Counted from the first letter of the stretch, positions 17,762-26,390 are shown. The stretch is DNA of 64,000 nucleotides from Virgibacillus sp. SK37 (GCF_000725285.1 NZ_CP007161.1:1163911-1227910), one strand, 5' to 3'. Notes: generated by a model from the sequence alone, not told the origin. Numbers and translations are program-made.

Positions 17762-17899
17762 TTGAATAAGTTTGAGAGTATAAGAGATGCAGGAGCTTTA
17801 TGTTAGAAAAAAGTAGATAAAGGTATTAAAGAGTTAGATGCTGAAAAATTTGTTTCCCATGAGGTAGTTAAAGAGAAATTAGGTGAATGGCTGGATTAA
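17762..17899 (+). pseudogene. Antitoxin-like gene fragment with an in-frame stop
   Basis: The frame from a TTG at 17762 is interrupted by a TAG at 17804. It then continues GIKELDAEKFVSHEVVKEKLGEWLD, which resembles the C-terminal SHEEV.E.L..WL end of small RelB/Phd-type antitoxins. No toxin gene follows. This could be a decayed solitary antitoxin. Confidence 0.4.
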
Positions 17900-18093
17900 T
17901 GTGAGCAGTAGCAGTATCTGTTGTAAATCATTCACATGCTAGAAACTTTAAAGATATCAACCAATAACATCATGGCTTTAAATTAGCGCTATGATGTATT
18001 TTTGTAAGAAATAATAGATTTTCTAATTGATCCCAGAAGGTAGAACAAAAGGGTATATCCGTTTTCAAAAAGTGATTCGGCAAGGGGGTTAGT

Positions 18094-18534
18094 ATGAAAT
18101 ATAGATTCTTCGTATTTTTCATAGCAACATTTCTTTTGGCTCTTTCAGTAAATTTAATGCCAGCCATAATGCATCCAGATTTGAATGTGAATGTTTTCAA
18201 TTTACTGGTAACATTATTGTATATGTTCTTATTACTCTTGTATTCTAGAAAAGGAAGTAAGAAGCTGAAGATGTTTGCAGTAGTAGGAGTCATTTCTGGT
18301 ATTCTTGTATTCTTTATTTCAACATTTGAACACGCTATGTTTGATAATATTATTTTAGATTCAATAGCCTCTTTACAGTATCCTTTTTACTTGATTTTTA
18401 CCATGCCATTATTTGGTGGGAATATACTATTCGATCTAAGTTACGGGTCGTACTCATTGTTGATGTCACTGTTTTATGGAATTATTTTCGGTTTAACAAA
18501 TTATTTTAAGAAGAATGATAAGACAACCGTATAA
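18094..18534 (+). CDS. Hypothetical membrane protein, four or more helices
   Basis: This 146-residue, strongly hydrophobic protein has a basic loop SRKGSKK at about 51-57 and a C-terminal KKNDKTTV. AGGGGG lies before the ATG. Weak remains of the hairpin repeat (GCGGAATAAGGC) follow 20-30 bases after its stop. No family recognised. Confidence 0.7.
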   Translation: MKYRFFVFFIATFLLALSVNLMPAIMHPDLNVNVFNLLVTLLYMFLLLLYSRKGSKKLKMFAVVGVISGILVFFISTFEHAMFDNIILDSIASLQYPFYLIFTMPLFGGNILFDLSYGSYSLLMSLFYGIIFGLTNYFKKNDKTTV

Positions 18535-18642
18535 TTTTATATATTCTAGAATCAGGCTATTTGCGGAATAAGGCTTATTGAACTAACGGGCAGCTTACTT
18601 GAATACGATTATGTGATTTTATTATAACAAAGGAGAGATTTG

Positions 18643-18804
18643 GTGGAGAAGGTTATTCAGCAGAACAATGACGATATTAGACTGAAATACATTGTTGTCA
18701 TACTTTTCTCGATGCTGACTTTAAGAAAGTTAAAAAGAGTGGAGAAACTTAAAAAAGAATTAAAAGAACAGCAAGAACAAGAAAATGATTTTTACAAACT
18801 TTAA
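18643..18804 (+). CDS. Small helix plus coiled-coil protein, paralogue of 57764-57907
   Basis: The 53-residue product has a single hydrophobic segment (about 14-27) followed by LRKLKRVEKLKKELKEQQEQ, a predicted coiled coil. The protein at 57764-57907 has the same architecture (TLKKIKRLERYKKKLE). Start GTG 18643 or TTG 18640, after AAAGGAGAG. Confidence 0.6.
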   Translation: MEKVIQQNNDDIRLKYIVVILFSMLTLRKLKRVEKLKKELKEQQEQENDFYKL

Positions 18805-18830
18805 GGAATTTTCGTTACTATATTAACGGA

Positions 18831-18855
18831 CACGATTCATTGTTAAGGATTCGTG
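18831..18855 (+). repeat. Dispersed hairpin, divergent copy
   Basis: CACGATTC and GATTCGTG pair imperfectly around a short loop with TTAAGG, 27 bases after a stop codon. A related palindrome is at 19128. Confidence 0.5.
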
Positions 18856-18906
18856 GCAAGGACCATTTAATTGTACAAATTTATACTTGAAAGGAATGAA
18901 ATTTCA

Positions 18907-19110
18907 GTGGATAACAGTAAGGGATATAGAAAATTTGAGTTAATTTTTCATTCATTTATATTCATCTTTGCTGTAGGTTTAATTATTGCTTCTATTACAG
19001 GATGGGGTGAGATGAACCGAGCTTTGTTATACCTAATATTAGGAATTATATTTGCTGGCGAAAGTATATTTGGATTGTATAAGAATTTTGGACACAGAAC
19101 GGCACAATAA
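18907..19110 (+). CDS. Small two-helix membrane protein
   Basis: Helices lie at about 11-31 and 38-58 of a 67-residue product. I prefer the GTG at 18907, preceded by AAAGGAATG, over the TTG at 18871, but the start is uncertain. No family recognised. Confidence 0.55.
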   Translation: MDNSKGYRKFELIFHSFIFIFAVGLIIASITGWGEMNRALLYLILGIIFAGESIFGLYKNFGHRTAQ

Positions 19111-19127
19111 CGTGTTCCATCATCGCA

Positions 19128-19152
19128 CACGATTTACTGACAAAAATTCGTG
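19128..19152 (+). repeat. Dispersed hairpin, divergent copy
   Basis: The arms CACGA and TCGTG are followed by CCAATATCGAATACGCATATAAGTGCCATTTTG, shown here only as position 19153-19185, which resembles the right half of standard copies. It begins 18 bases after the preceding stop. Confidence 0.5.
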
Positions 19153-19225
19153 CCAATATCGAATACGCATATAAGTGCCATTTTGTTTAAGAAAAGCAGT
19201 ATTGAAAGGGGATTATTAAATATGG

Positions 19226-19300
19226 ATGTTTGTGTTAGCACTAATTATTTCTTTTGGCGTCGCCTTTGGCTTTTTTAATGATAAGAAAAAGAAAAAGTAA
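19226..19300 (+). CDS. Possible 24-residue membrane peptide
   Basis: An ATG at 19226 opens a short hydrophobic helix followed by NDKKKKK. AAGGGGAT lies somewhat far upstream. It is too short to call with certainty. Confidence 0.3.
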   Translation: MFVLALIISFGVAFGFFNDKKKKK

Positions 19301-19409
19301 TATGATCAGCGCTCGTTTAATGAGGTGAAATAATATTGCACTCGGGCTCAGTTATGGTGCGTAAGAGGTGCCTGAACGCCATTAGCGGGATAAATAAGGG
19401 AGGGAAAAA

Positions 19410-19688
19410 ATGAGTAGCCTTGAAGTTTCAAAGAGAAGTATGACAAATAGTAAAGCTACTGCTTCTTTAATTCTTGGAGTTATTTCAATCGTATTGTTGA
19501 TCATACCTTTTGCAGGGTTAATACTTGCTGTAGTTGGTTTGACATTAGGTATTATTGGGTGGCGGGAAATAAAACGTCTAAAGCAAGAAGGGAAAAAGAT
19601 TGCAATATCAGGGATAGTTTGTAGCAGTTTAGGTATTTTACTACCAATGATCTCATCTATTATTGCAAGTGTTGCCCTTTTTAATTAA
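19410..19688 (+). CDS. DUF4190-type membrane protein
   Basis: The 92-residue protein has two helices: 17-45 with SLILGVISIVLLIIPFAG and GLTLGIIGWREIKR, and 62-90. This is the usual DUF4190 pattern. GGGAGGG precedes the ATG. Function of the family is unknown. Confidence 0.8.
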   Translation: MSSLEVSKRSMTNSKATASLILGVISIVLLIIPFAGLILAVVGLTLGIIGWREIKRLKQEGKKIAISGIVCSSLGILLPMISSIIASVALFN

Positions 19689-19718
19689 AGTTTAAATTCA
19701 CTATTTCTTAAACAAAAA

Positions 19719-19747
19719 GGCGCCTACCTGCAATAAGATGAAGCGCC
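19719..19747 (+). terminator. Dispersed hairpin acting as a likely terminator
   Basis: GGCGC...GCGCC is flanked by AAAAA on the left and TTTATT on the right, 31 bases after the DUF4190 stop. Its loop holds GCAATAAG, linking it to the dispersed hairpin family. Confidence 0.7.
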
Positions 19748-19805
19748 TTTATTGCTTGTGCTTATAGGTTCAAATTGGTGCATAAATGCTCAGGGAGGTA
19801 AGAAT

Positions 19806-20210
19806 ATGAAAAGGGTAGATGTTGTATACGCATTAATCTGTAAAGAAACTAAAGTTCTTGTTGTTAATAATCAAGGCGGCACTTGGTCACTACCTGGTGG
19901 AGCAGTTGAAAAAGGTGAAACACTAAAGCAGGCAGCAATTCGTGAGGTTACAGAGGAAACAGGACTGAAGGTGAAAATTGGTGAAATTGTTTCAGTTAAT
20001 GAAGCTTTTTTTAAAGAAAAAGATCACCACGCATTATTTATAACATTTAAAGCGGAAATAGTTGATGGAAAGCCTTTAGTGCAAGACAAAGCTGAGATAT
20101 CAGAAATAAAATGGGTGGATTTTCAAACAGCGAATAAGCTAATGCCCTATCACCCCGGTGGAATAGAGAGTTTATTGGAGTCCTCGTCGCCCTACATCTT
20201 TCAAGGGTAG
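19806..20210 (+). CDS. Nudix hydrolase
   Basis: The 134-residue protein carries a complete Nudix box: GGAVEKGETLKQAAIREVTE followed by ETGL, with the REVTEE metal-binding core. LPGG precedes it. It hydrolyses some nucleoside diphosphate derivative; the substrate is unknown. The ATG at 19806 follows GGGAGG, whereas the upstream TTG at 19752 lies in the terminator tail. Confidence 0.92.
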   Translation: MKRVDVVYALICKETKVLVVNNQGGTWSLPGGAVEKGETLKQAAIREVTEETGLKVKIGEIVSVNEAFFKEKDHHALFITFKAEIVDGKPLVQDKAEISEIKWVDFQTANKLMPYHPGGIESLLESSSPYIFQG

Positions 20211-20234
20211 CTATCGACATTTACTTCACCAATC

Positions 20235-20267
20235 GGGCGCACTTTTTTGAAATAAGAATTTGTGCCT
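20235..20267 (+). repeat. Dispersed hairpin
   Basis: GGGCGCA and TGTGCCT enclose a loop with GAAATAAG, 25 bases after the Nudix stop. Confidence 0.75.
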
Positions 20268-20313
20268 GTGAAGTACATGAGCCATGTTATAGCATTGCAA
20301 GGGGGCTAAGTTA

Positions 20314-20385
20314 TTGAAAGATAAAGACCTTGTACAAGTACAAGCTGGTGATGCTTTCTATGCTTTTGCCATAGAAGTTCAATAA
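20314..20385 (+). CDS. Possible 23-residue peptide or gene fragment
   Basis: A TTG preceded by AGGGGGC starts the frame MKDKDLVQVQAGDAFYAFAIEVQ, given here as positions 20314-20385. It looks like the N-terminus of a longer soluble protein cut short. Low confidence. Confidence 0.3.
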   Translation: MKDKDLVQVQAGDAFYAFAIEVQ

Positions 20386-20440
20386 CGAAGTGTGATTACC
20401 AAACAAATGAGAAATGGCTTACAGAGGAGGGACATTCAAG

Positions 20441-20806
20441 ATGGTAGCCCTTATTATCATTCTACTTGTTATTTTTGTTTTAGATCAATTTATCAATCGA
20501 AAGCTAATAAAAAACTTGAATATAGAGGAGTCTGACTTAGGTAAAAAATACGTAAATAAACTACATAAATATGGTGAAGGAATACTTTATTGGACTAGTT
20601 TTCTTGTTATGATTTTAACAATAAATGAATTCCTGCATTTCAGAATACTTATCTTTATTGGTATGACTATTTTGTTCGCTTTTCGGACCATCATGAAATG
20701 GGTTTATGAAAAAGAAAGGAAAACATACCTTTTAAGCGCTATAACTTGTGTTCTATTCATTTTAGGATCGGTTACATATGGAATGATAAATTATTTTAAT
20801 TTTTAA
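20441..20806 (+). CDS. DUF4181 family membrane protein
   Basis: The 121-residue product has an N-terminal helix (3-15), the family feature KYVNKLHKYGEGILYW, two further helices and FRTIMKWVYEKERKTYLL near 87-104, typical of DUF4181. The ATG at 20441 follows GAGGAGG by ten bases. Function unknown. Confidence 0.82.
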   Translation: MVALIIILLVIFVLDQFINRKLIKNLNIEESDLGKKYVNKLHKYGEGILYWTSFLVMILTINEFLHFRILIFIGMTILFAFRTIMKWVYEKERKTYLLSAITCVLFILGSVTYGMINYFNF

Positions 20807-20822
20807 CATACATGCGACATGC

Positions 20823-20849
20823 GGCGCTTTTTCTAGAAAGAATAGCGCC
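20823..20849 (+). repeat. Dispersed hairpin
   Basis: GGCGC and GCGCC enclose TTTTTCTAGAAAGAATA, 17 bases after the DUF4181 stop. Confidence 0.7.
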
Positions 20850-20897
20850 AAAATACATAGAATTATTATGCGGAATAGCACATTAGGGGGAAAGTGA

Positions 20898-21428
20898 ATG
20901 TGTACGGAGTTTTTTACAGTCTTACCAATGCGAAGATCTTCAGAAAAACAGATCATAATTAATGATTCAGATAGTGTGCAGGTTGGTTTTATTCAGAGAA
21001 AGTATAAAAATTTCTGGGAAAAGCTTATAAATTATTTGCCATTACCTTTTCTGGAAACAAGAAATATTGATGGCGAAACTAGTAAATATAATATAGAGAT
21101 CAGGGAGCAGTCGTTTAGATCGAATTTATTTAAATTAAAGTGGGATACATTCCTAAGAGACAGTAATGAAGAAAATAAGTTCTTATTAGAAGATAGAACT
21201 AAGATTAGTTCGAATCCCAGAATGGTGTATCACAAAAATAACAAAGAATATGTTTTCAAAAAAGACGTATTTAGCAGCACTTGTGAAATTAGTTTAAACA
21301 ATGCTGTCTGTGCAACTGTTAGCAAAGATAAAAAGATTTCACCAAATGTAAAACTTTTAACTGAAACTAATGACCTCACAAACATTGAACTACTAGGCAT
21401 ATATTATATTATAAATTTGGTTTATTAG
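20898..21428 (+). CDS. Tubby/LURP-one-like domain protein
   Basis: The 176-residue protein has alternating beta segments (IIINDSDSVQVGFIQRKYKN..., VFKKDVFSSTCEISLNNAVCATVSKD) and ends GIYYIINLVY. This fits small Bacillus proteins with a tubby C-terminal or LURP-one-related fold. The assignment is by pattern only. GGGGGAAAGTGA lies before the ATG. The same frame continues past the TAG for 40 more codons. Confidence 0.65.
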   Translation: MCTEFFTVLPMRRSSEKQIIINDSDSVQVGFIQRKYKNFWEKLINYLPLPFLETRNIDGETSKYNIEIREQSFRSNLFKLKWDTFLRDSNEENKFLLEDRTKISSNPRMVYHKNNKEYVFKKDVFSSTCEISLNNAVCATVSKDKKISPNVKLLTETNDLTNIELLGIYYIINLVY

Positions 21429-21551
21429 TACTTTCCACCTGGCTATCACAAAGTGAAAGGGGATACGAGCTTTTCTATAGCTTCTGAAGGAGAATTGGAA
21501 CAGAAGAAATATAATATGGAAGCAGCAATAGATTTTAAAGTTGTTGAGTAG
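21429..21551 (+). pseudogene. In-frame open continuation after the tubby-like gene
   Basis: Directly after the TAG at 21426-21428, the same frame is open for 40 codons (YFPPGYHKVKGDTSFSIASE...) and ends at 21551. It has no start codon with a binding site. It may be the tail of a fused gene cut by a nonsense change or an unrelated fragment. Confidence 0.3.
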
Positions 21552-21603
21552 AATGATATGCCATGAAGTGCAGGTTAGAACACACCAAAAATGGGGGGTT
21601 ACT

Positions 21604-22026
21604 GTGACATTCAATGACCTTTTAAAATTGAATAATTGTTATATTTCCTTTGAGAGTATCTCAGAGCCCAGAACAGAGAAAGTGAAACTTAGAATAATAA
21701 TTAACAAAAGTGATAATCCGACAGATTTACTTATTTTCCCTCATGCTGACAGCAGTGTGGAGACACTGCAAATTGATTTTAAAAATTATGTGACCTACTC
21801 CGTTATCTATGATGACTTTACAGTACTAGATGATAGTGAAGTATTTCGAGGTGAAGCGTTTCGAGTCTATGATAAATCAAATTACTTTAATTTCATAAAA
21901 AGCGTATCGTCTCTGCAAAATGAAAAATTAACTCATTATTCATTAGCTTGTTTTGAGCATAAGGTGGATATTATTTCAAAGTATGAACCAATAATTACAA
22001 TTACTAGCCAGGAGAGAACGGAATAG
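21604..22026 (+). CDS. Hypothetical protein
   Basis: The 140-residue soluble protein is rich in beta-prone segments, without signal peptide or helix. The GTG at 21604 lies five bases after GGGGGG; the earlier TTG at 21541 lacks such a site. No family recognised. Confidence 0.6.
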   Translation: MTFNDLLKLNNCYISFESISEPRTEKVKLRIIINKSDNPTDLLIFPHADSSVETLQIDFKNYVTYSVIYDDFTVLDDSEVFRGEAFRVYDKSNYFNFIKSVSSLQNEKLTHYSLACFEHKVDIISKYEPIITITSQERTE

Positions 22027-22055
22027 ATTGCGCTCAATACTTTGTGGGGAGTGGG

Positions 22056-22354
22056 TTGAATGTGGAGCGATTATATTCATCATTGAAAAAAGCAGGTCTG
22101 ATTTTCACAAGCAATATTTTTAATGAAGAAGAAGTATATATTCTACTTGAAACAAGGAAAAATGGTTCATCAGAAGTATACCTACTTTTGAACACCTATT
22201 CGTAGATACAAAGGGAAATCCAAAATATGAAGCTTTGTCTGGCTCTCATACATTTTTAATTGATGTGGTGAAATATAATATGACGGCTGAAAAAATGGGC
22301 TATCAAAAGTATTTTGATCAATGGAAAGAGCAAGGTTTATATAATTTCGAATAA
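22056..22354 (+). pseudogene. Frameshifted hypothetical gene
   Basis: A TTG after GGGGAG starts a frame (LYSSLKKAGLIFTSNIFNEE...) that stops near 22205. The next frame continues TFEHLFVDTKGNPKYEAL and ends QWKEQGLYNFE at 22354. One indel near 22185 would join them into a protein of about 98 residues. Family unknown. Confidence 0.5.
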
Positions 22355-22419
22355 TAAATCTGGTGCTGCATGGTGATTTTTGAGAACCAGTCTCTGTTAT
22401 TAAGCAAGTTAGAAAAGCA

Positions 22420-22704
22420 ATGTGGATAATAATTAGTCTAATCCTATTAACTATTTTAGCATCTCCTTTTGGAATTATTTATTTGCTCAACAATGGTAAC
22501 CCTTACACGAAATATATAGCAAATAAAAATGTACCGCAATATCTACATGAAATGGGTTACTTGGAGACTGATATAGAAATTCGCATTATGTAGAGCCTAA
22601 ACACGGTATTAATAATGAATTTTTACCATTGTCATGACGGGGTTACTGAATCTATTGAAGGTAAAACCAAATATAGCGAAGAAAAATGCGCTGAAATGTT
22701 TTGA
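22420..22704 (+). pseudogene. DUF3139-like gene with two frameshifts
   Basis: The three successive frames read: N-terminal helix and NPYTKYIANKNVPQYLHEMG; then YRNSHYVEPKHGIN; then FYHCHDGVTESIEGKTKYSE ending at 22704. This order (helix, NP.TK, YL.E.GY, GKTKYSEEKC) fits DUF3139 small exported proteins. Frameshifts lie near 22578 and 22627. Confidence 0.55.
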
Positions 22705-22779
22705 TTAGGTGCTTGCTCAGCGCCAGCAAGGAAAAAATCATTAAAGTAAAGTGTCTATAACTAAAAGGGAGGCAAAAAA

Positions 22780-22959
22780 ATGGGTGATTTTCACATAGGA
22801 GATGCTCTATTTCAATTATTTTTTCTTGCATTTATAGTACTAATTATCTTCTTAATAGTCTCATTGTTTCGTGCAAATAGTAGCCGAACCAACCAACTTA
22901 ATAGAATTGAGAAGAAAATTGATGAGGTAAGTCATAGGATGAAAAATGATAATGATTAG
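22780..22959 (+). CDS. DUF4083-type small membrane protein
   Basis: The 59-residue paralogue of 12771-12944 has an N-terminal GD(A/V)L.Q segment, one long helix (11-33) and LNRIEKKIDEVSHRM. GGGAGG precedes the ATG by seven bases. It is intact although its neighbours are decayed. Confidence 0.78.
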   Translation: MGDFHIGDALFQLFFLAFIVLIIFLIVSLFRANSSRTNQLNRIEKKIDEVSHRMKNDND

Positions 22960-23143
22960 GTTGTCTTATGTATGATTATGATAAAATTATTGATTAAGGA
23001 ATACATCTTACTATGTTCAGACTCTCCAAGAGAAAAAGTATTCACCAACCGGGCAATTTGGATTAATATACTTGCCTAAATTCAGCACAGAGGAAACAAG
23101 CATTTACTAGTCAAATAAGTCGTAAGGAATATTGAAATTATTC

Positions 23144-23171
23144 TTTAAACTTATTAGGTAAGTGATATAAT
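23144..23171 (+). promoter_or_regulatory. Probable toxin promoter
   Basis: TTTAAA and TATAAT with a 16-base spacer lie about 90 bases before the toxin start. The leader between contains inverted repeats (GCAATAATTGC; GTCTTACGATACG), typical of translationally silenced type I toxin mRNAs. Confidence 0.5.
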
Positions 23172-23260
23172 GAAAATATGCAATAATTGCATTTTCTTTA
23201 AGGGAGGTCGGCGCATTCCTGTCGGTTATAGTGTCTTACGATACGTTATAACGGAAGGGG

Positions 23261-23347
23261 GTGCTGCCCTTGTCTGTTTTTGAGACACTGGTTTTAATGA
23301 TCGCTTTCGCAACACTTGTTGTAACGATTACAGACCAGAAAAAATAG
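23261..23347 (+). CDS. Type I holin-like toxin peptide (TxpA/BsrG class)
   Basis: The frame encodes SVFETLVLMIAFATLVVTIT plus DQKK after a GTG at 23261 or TTG at 23270. A short amphipathic start, one transmembrane helix and a lysine end are the signature of the putative holin-like toxins (Hol_Tox). GGAAGGGGG is the binding site. The 3' end overlaps the terminator stem of a convergent antisense RNA, as in txpA/ratA and bsrG/SR4. The start codon is uncertain. Confidence 0.8.
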   Translation: MLPLSVFETLVLMIAFATLVVTITDQKK

Positions 23348-23484
23348 ACCTCCCTGAGTTTAGCAGCCGGGTGAGGTCTATTCCTTGTTCGCGCTGACCC
23401 CTCTTGAAGGGGAGCGATTCATTGCTGACCGGAGATATTAGCGTATCTTCGCTCTTTATTAGCTTATGCTTTTTTCTTCTCTCT
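23340..23484 (-). ncRNA. Antisense antitoxin RNA of the holin-like toxin
   Basis: A minus-strand promoter lies at 23491-23517. The predicted transcript passes hairpins at 23436-23457 and around 23389-23416, and ends in a strong hairpin (AATAGACCTC / GAGGTCTATT, 23343-23382) followed by a T run. Its 3' end is complementary to the last toxin codons. Length about 145 nt. The same arrangement is preserved in degenerate form at 48449-48590. Confidence 0.7.
23343..23382. terminator. Terminator of the antisense RNA
   Basis: The 10-bp perfect stem AATAGACCTC / GAGGTCTATT has a 20-base loop. On the minus strand it is followed by TTTTTT. Confidence 0.8.
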
Positions 23485-23490
23485 ATGTTT

Positions 23491-23517
23491 ATTATAACAC
23501 GAAAAAGGGATTTGCAA
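23491..23517 (-). promoter_or_regulatory. Antisense RNA promoter
   Basis: On the minus strand, a TTGCAA -35-like box (23517-23512) and a perfect TATAAT (23496-23491) have a 15-base spacer. The surrounding TTTTCGTGTTAT is conserved at the relic locus. Confidence 0.55.
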
Positions 23518-23678
23518 ACAAGACTCGGGTTAAAAATTGCGTGTGCATGGCAAATTTTTGAGAGCGCTTTAATTTAACTTCCATACTTTCAGCTTTTCTG
23601 AATAAGCTTTTGTAGCCTTCTGACATCTATCTGCAATAAGGGTAAGCTTATTTTTATAGGAAGGGAGGAGGGATTTAT

Positions 23679-24112
23679 TTGAAACTGCTTAATATTGATG
23701 GGTTTCCTAATGAAGAGTTACTTAATCAAGTTTTGAATTTACATGATAGAATTTTCGACGACGCTGCCACACTTATTAGCAAAGCTGAAAATAAAACAAA
23801 AATAGTCTTTACATTAGCTTTGGAAAATGAAAAAATTATTGGATACAAAATTGGTTACGAATTAGATTCGAACAAGTTCTATAGTTGGCTTGGTGGTGTT
23901 GACGAAAATCATAGAAACAAAGGTGTTGCTTCCAACTAATGGATCAACAACATTTGTATTTAATAGAAAAAGGTTATGAAATCGTTCAAACAAAAACTAA
24001 AAATAAATGGCGTGGTATGCTCCTTTTAAATATAAAAAGTGGGTTTGATGTAATCGGAACATATACAGATAAGGTAGGTGAACCGAAGATAATTCTTGAA
24101 AAAAGGTTATAA
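23679..24112 (+). pseudogene. Frameshifted GNAT acetyltransferase gene
   Basis: From a TTG after GGGAGGAGGG the frame reads as the N-terminal half of a GNAT enzyme up to WLGGVDENHRNKGVAS and stops at 23939. The +1 frame continues LMDQQHLYLIEKGYEIVQTK and MLLLNIKSGFDVIGTYTD to 24112. One indel near 23935 would restore a protein of about 144 residues. Confidence 0.7.
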
Positions 24113-24200
24113 AATTTTACGGCAGTCGATCACAACAATGGAACAAAAAAGTGGGGCTAATCTTGTATAAACTGGTCAGCTTGTTTAACAAGAAAGGAAA

Positions 24201-25058
24201 ATGTCAGTGGGAAATTGGGAAAGAAAGTTACTGAATACAACTCGTGGTGTTTTTGAAATATTTATAAAAGGTGAAGGAAGACCAGTATGTGTTGCTCATC
24301 ATTACTCTGTTTTTAACCAAACAGGTGATTATTTTGCGGAATCACTCACAAATGCGAATAGAGTATTTTTAGTTAATTTAAGAGAAACAGGTAATTCAGA
24401 GGAAGCAAAAGAGCCTTATCAATTAAGCATGCTGGAAACCATATTTGATTTAGAAGCTATTCGTGAAGAACTTGAATTTGATGAATGGGGATTTGCAGGG
24501 CATTCGACTGGTGGAATGTTAGGGGTCATTTACGGAATATATTTTTCAAATAGGTTAAGTTTTAACGTCATTGTAGGAGCAGCAGCAAGAGAATATATGA
24601 CCTTCTCAGTAGATTGCATTTATAATCCTAATCATCCTAAGTTTTCCAGAATGCAAGAACTGAACGAAACCTTAAAATGTTCAGATCTAACATTAGACAA
24701 AAGAAATGCATTAAAAACTGAGAGGACAAAGTTATCGTTATATGAACCTAATAGCTATGATGCACTTTTCTCACGAGACATTATTAAGGGAATATCTGCA
24801 ATTCGTATGAATTTCTTTAATAGAGAAGTGCAGGTATATGATGTAACGAAAAAGTTGGAATTAATATCATGTCCCACTTTAATAATTTGTGGAAGATATG
24901 ATGTCCAGTGTCCGGTTAAATACTCAATTGAAATGCATGAGGGGATACCAAATTCAAAATTAATTATTTTTGAGAAAAGCAATCATTACCCTTTTCTTGA
25001 AGAAGCTGAACGATTTAAGAAAGAATATAAATTATTTATAAAGGAATATCTCCTGTAA
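24201..25058 (+). CDS. Alpha/beta hydrolase
   Basis: The 285-residue product has the nucleophile elbow FAGHSTGGML near residue 97, the Asp in CGRYDVQCP and the His in KSNHYPFLEE, so the catalytic triad is complete. AAAGGAAA directly precedes the ATG. It resembles proline iminopeptidase-like hydrolases of the S33 clan, but lacks a typical HGGPG; the equivalent is AHHYSVF. Substrate unknown. Confidence 0.88.
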   Translation: MSVGNWERKLLNTTRGVFEIFIKGEGRPVCVAHHYSVFNQTGDYFAESLTNANRVFLVNLRETGNSEEAKEPYQLSMLETIFDLEAIREELEFDEWGFAGHSTGGMLGVIYGIYFSNRLSFNVIVGAAAREYMTFSVDCIYNPNHPKFSRMQELNETLKCSDLTLDKRNALKTERTKLSLYEPNSYDALFSRDIIKGISAIRMNFFNREVQVYDVTKKLELISCPTLIICGRYDVQCPVKYSIEMHEGIPNSKLIIFEKSNHYPFLEEAERFKKEYKLFIKEYLL

Positions 25059-25113
25059 TGCTCACAGCTATTTTTTGATTATCTAGACAAAAAACTGGAA
25101 AGTAGGTGTTTAA

Positions 25114-25824
25114 TTGATTTTACATACTGAAGTTTTTGGGGATGGAGAGCCCATCGTATTCCTTCATACGGGGTTGCAAACGGGTATGACAGATTTTGAA
25201 TATCAACGGGAATATTTTAAAGAAAAATACAAAGTGATCCTTCCAGATTTACGTGGTCATGGGAAATCGGGAGAAAAAGACCTTTCCAATTTTTTTGAGG
25301 ATTCAGCAGAAGACATAGCTACAACGCTCTCCCATTTGGAAATTGAGTCAGCGCATATCGTCGGGTGTTCTTTAGGAGCCTTGGTCGGATTGTTTCTTGG
25401 GAAAAGATTTCCGCATAAATTAAAAAGTTTAGTACTTTCGGGGATTCTTCCTGAAAGGCCAAGTAACTGGTCAGAACTTCATAGGAAAGATGTCAAACGT
25501 CAATCTGAAATTTTACAAAGTGAAGAACTGTCAAGGCACTTTGATAATTTACATAAGTCTAATTGGAGACACTTGCTTGAAATTGTTAAGGATGAAAATT
25601 GGTATCCATTTGAAGAAACAAAGGACCTGGAAGGAATAGCTGCTCCTGTTTTGTATATTGTAGGTGAAGAAAAAGACATGGAAACAAAAGGCGCTTTGCT
25701 CTATCCTTCCTTACAAGATAATGTTCATGTATCCATTATTCCTTTTGCTTCCCACCTGGTTCATTTAGAACAACCAAAAATTTATACCCAAATATTAGAG
25801 GAATTTATAGACAATGTTAAATAA
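25114..25824 (+). CDS. Alpha/beta hydrolase
   Basis: The 236-residue protein has VFLHTGLQTG (oxyanion loop), LPDLRGHGKS, the nucleophile motif VGCSLGALVG, Asp in GEEKDME and His in ASHLVHLEQP. TTG start at 25114. It follows another hydrolase by 55 bases, but the two are only distantly similar. Substrate unknown. Confidence 0.88.
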   Translation: MILHTEVFGDGEPIVFLHTGLQTGMTDFEYQREYFKEKYKVILPDLRGHGKSGEKDLSNFFEDSAEDIATTLSHLEIESAHIVGCSLGALVGLFLGKRFPHKLKSLVLSGILPERPSNWSELHRKDVKRQSEILQSEELSRHFDNLHKSNWRHLLEIVKDENWYPFEETKDLEGIAAPVLYIVGEEKDMETKGALLYPSLQDNVHVSIIPFASHLVHLEQPKIYTQILEEFIDNVK

Positions 25825-25904
25825 ATATATACAGACATAGATTTTGATCAACTAAGCAATACTTTGAGAACTGCACGGAACAGTTAGGTTTGGAGGTGAT
25901 AACG

Positions 25905-26390
25905 ATGGAAAAAGAATTAGAGCGGGCTATTGCCATACGAAAAAGTGGCAATCATAAAGAGTCGAACGAGCTGCTAATGAGATTGGTGCTGGACTTTCCC
26001 GACAATGCATCGATTAATTATCATTGTGCTTGGAGCTTTGATTTATTAGGAGAAGAGTCTAAGGCAGTTCCTTTTTACGAAAAATCGATCAGATTAGGGT
26101 TGGCTTTAAATGAACTGGAGGGAGCGCTGTTAGGATTAGGCAGTACATATAGAGCATTAGGAGAATACGAAAAGTCAAAAGAAACCTTTCAAAAAGGAAT
26201 TGAATCGTTTCCAAATAATAAAGCTATTCAAACGTTCTATGCGATGACCTTATACAACTTGAAGGAGCATAGTAAAGCAATGGAGCTGTTGCTCAAATGT
26301 TTGATAGATACAACTTCTGATGATGAAATTATTAGTTATAAAAAGGCTATTAAGTTCTATTCTGATAAATTAGATGAAATTTGGAAGTGA
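25905..26390 (+). CDS. TPR-repeat protein
   Basis: The 161-residue protein consists of about four tetratricopeptide repeats, for example ALLGLGSTYRALGEYEKSKE and AIQTFYAMTLYNLKEHSKAM. It matches small Bacillus proteins of the TPR_5 type. It is a probable protein-protein adaptor with unknown partner. The ATG at 25905 is preferred, with GGAGGTGAT six bases upstream. Confidence 0.88.
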   Translation: MEKELERAIAIRKSGNHKESNELLMRLVLDFPDNASINYHCAWSFDLLGEESKAVPFYEKSIRLGLALNELEGALLGLGSTYRALGEYEKSKETFQKGIESFPNNKAIQTFYAMTLYNLKEHSKAMELLLKCLIDTTSDDEIISYKKAIKFYSDKLDEIWK

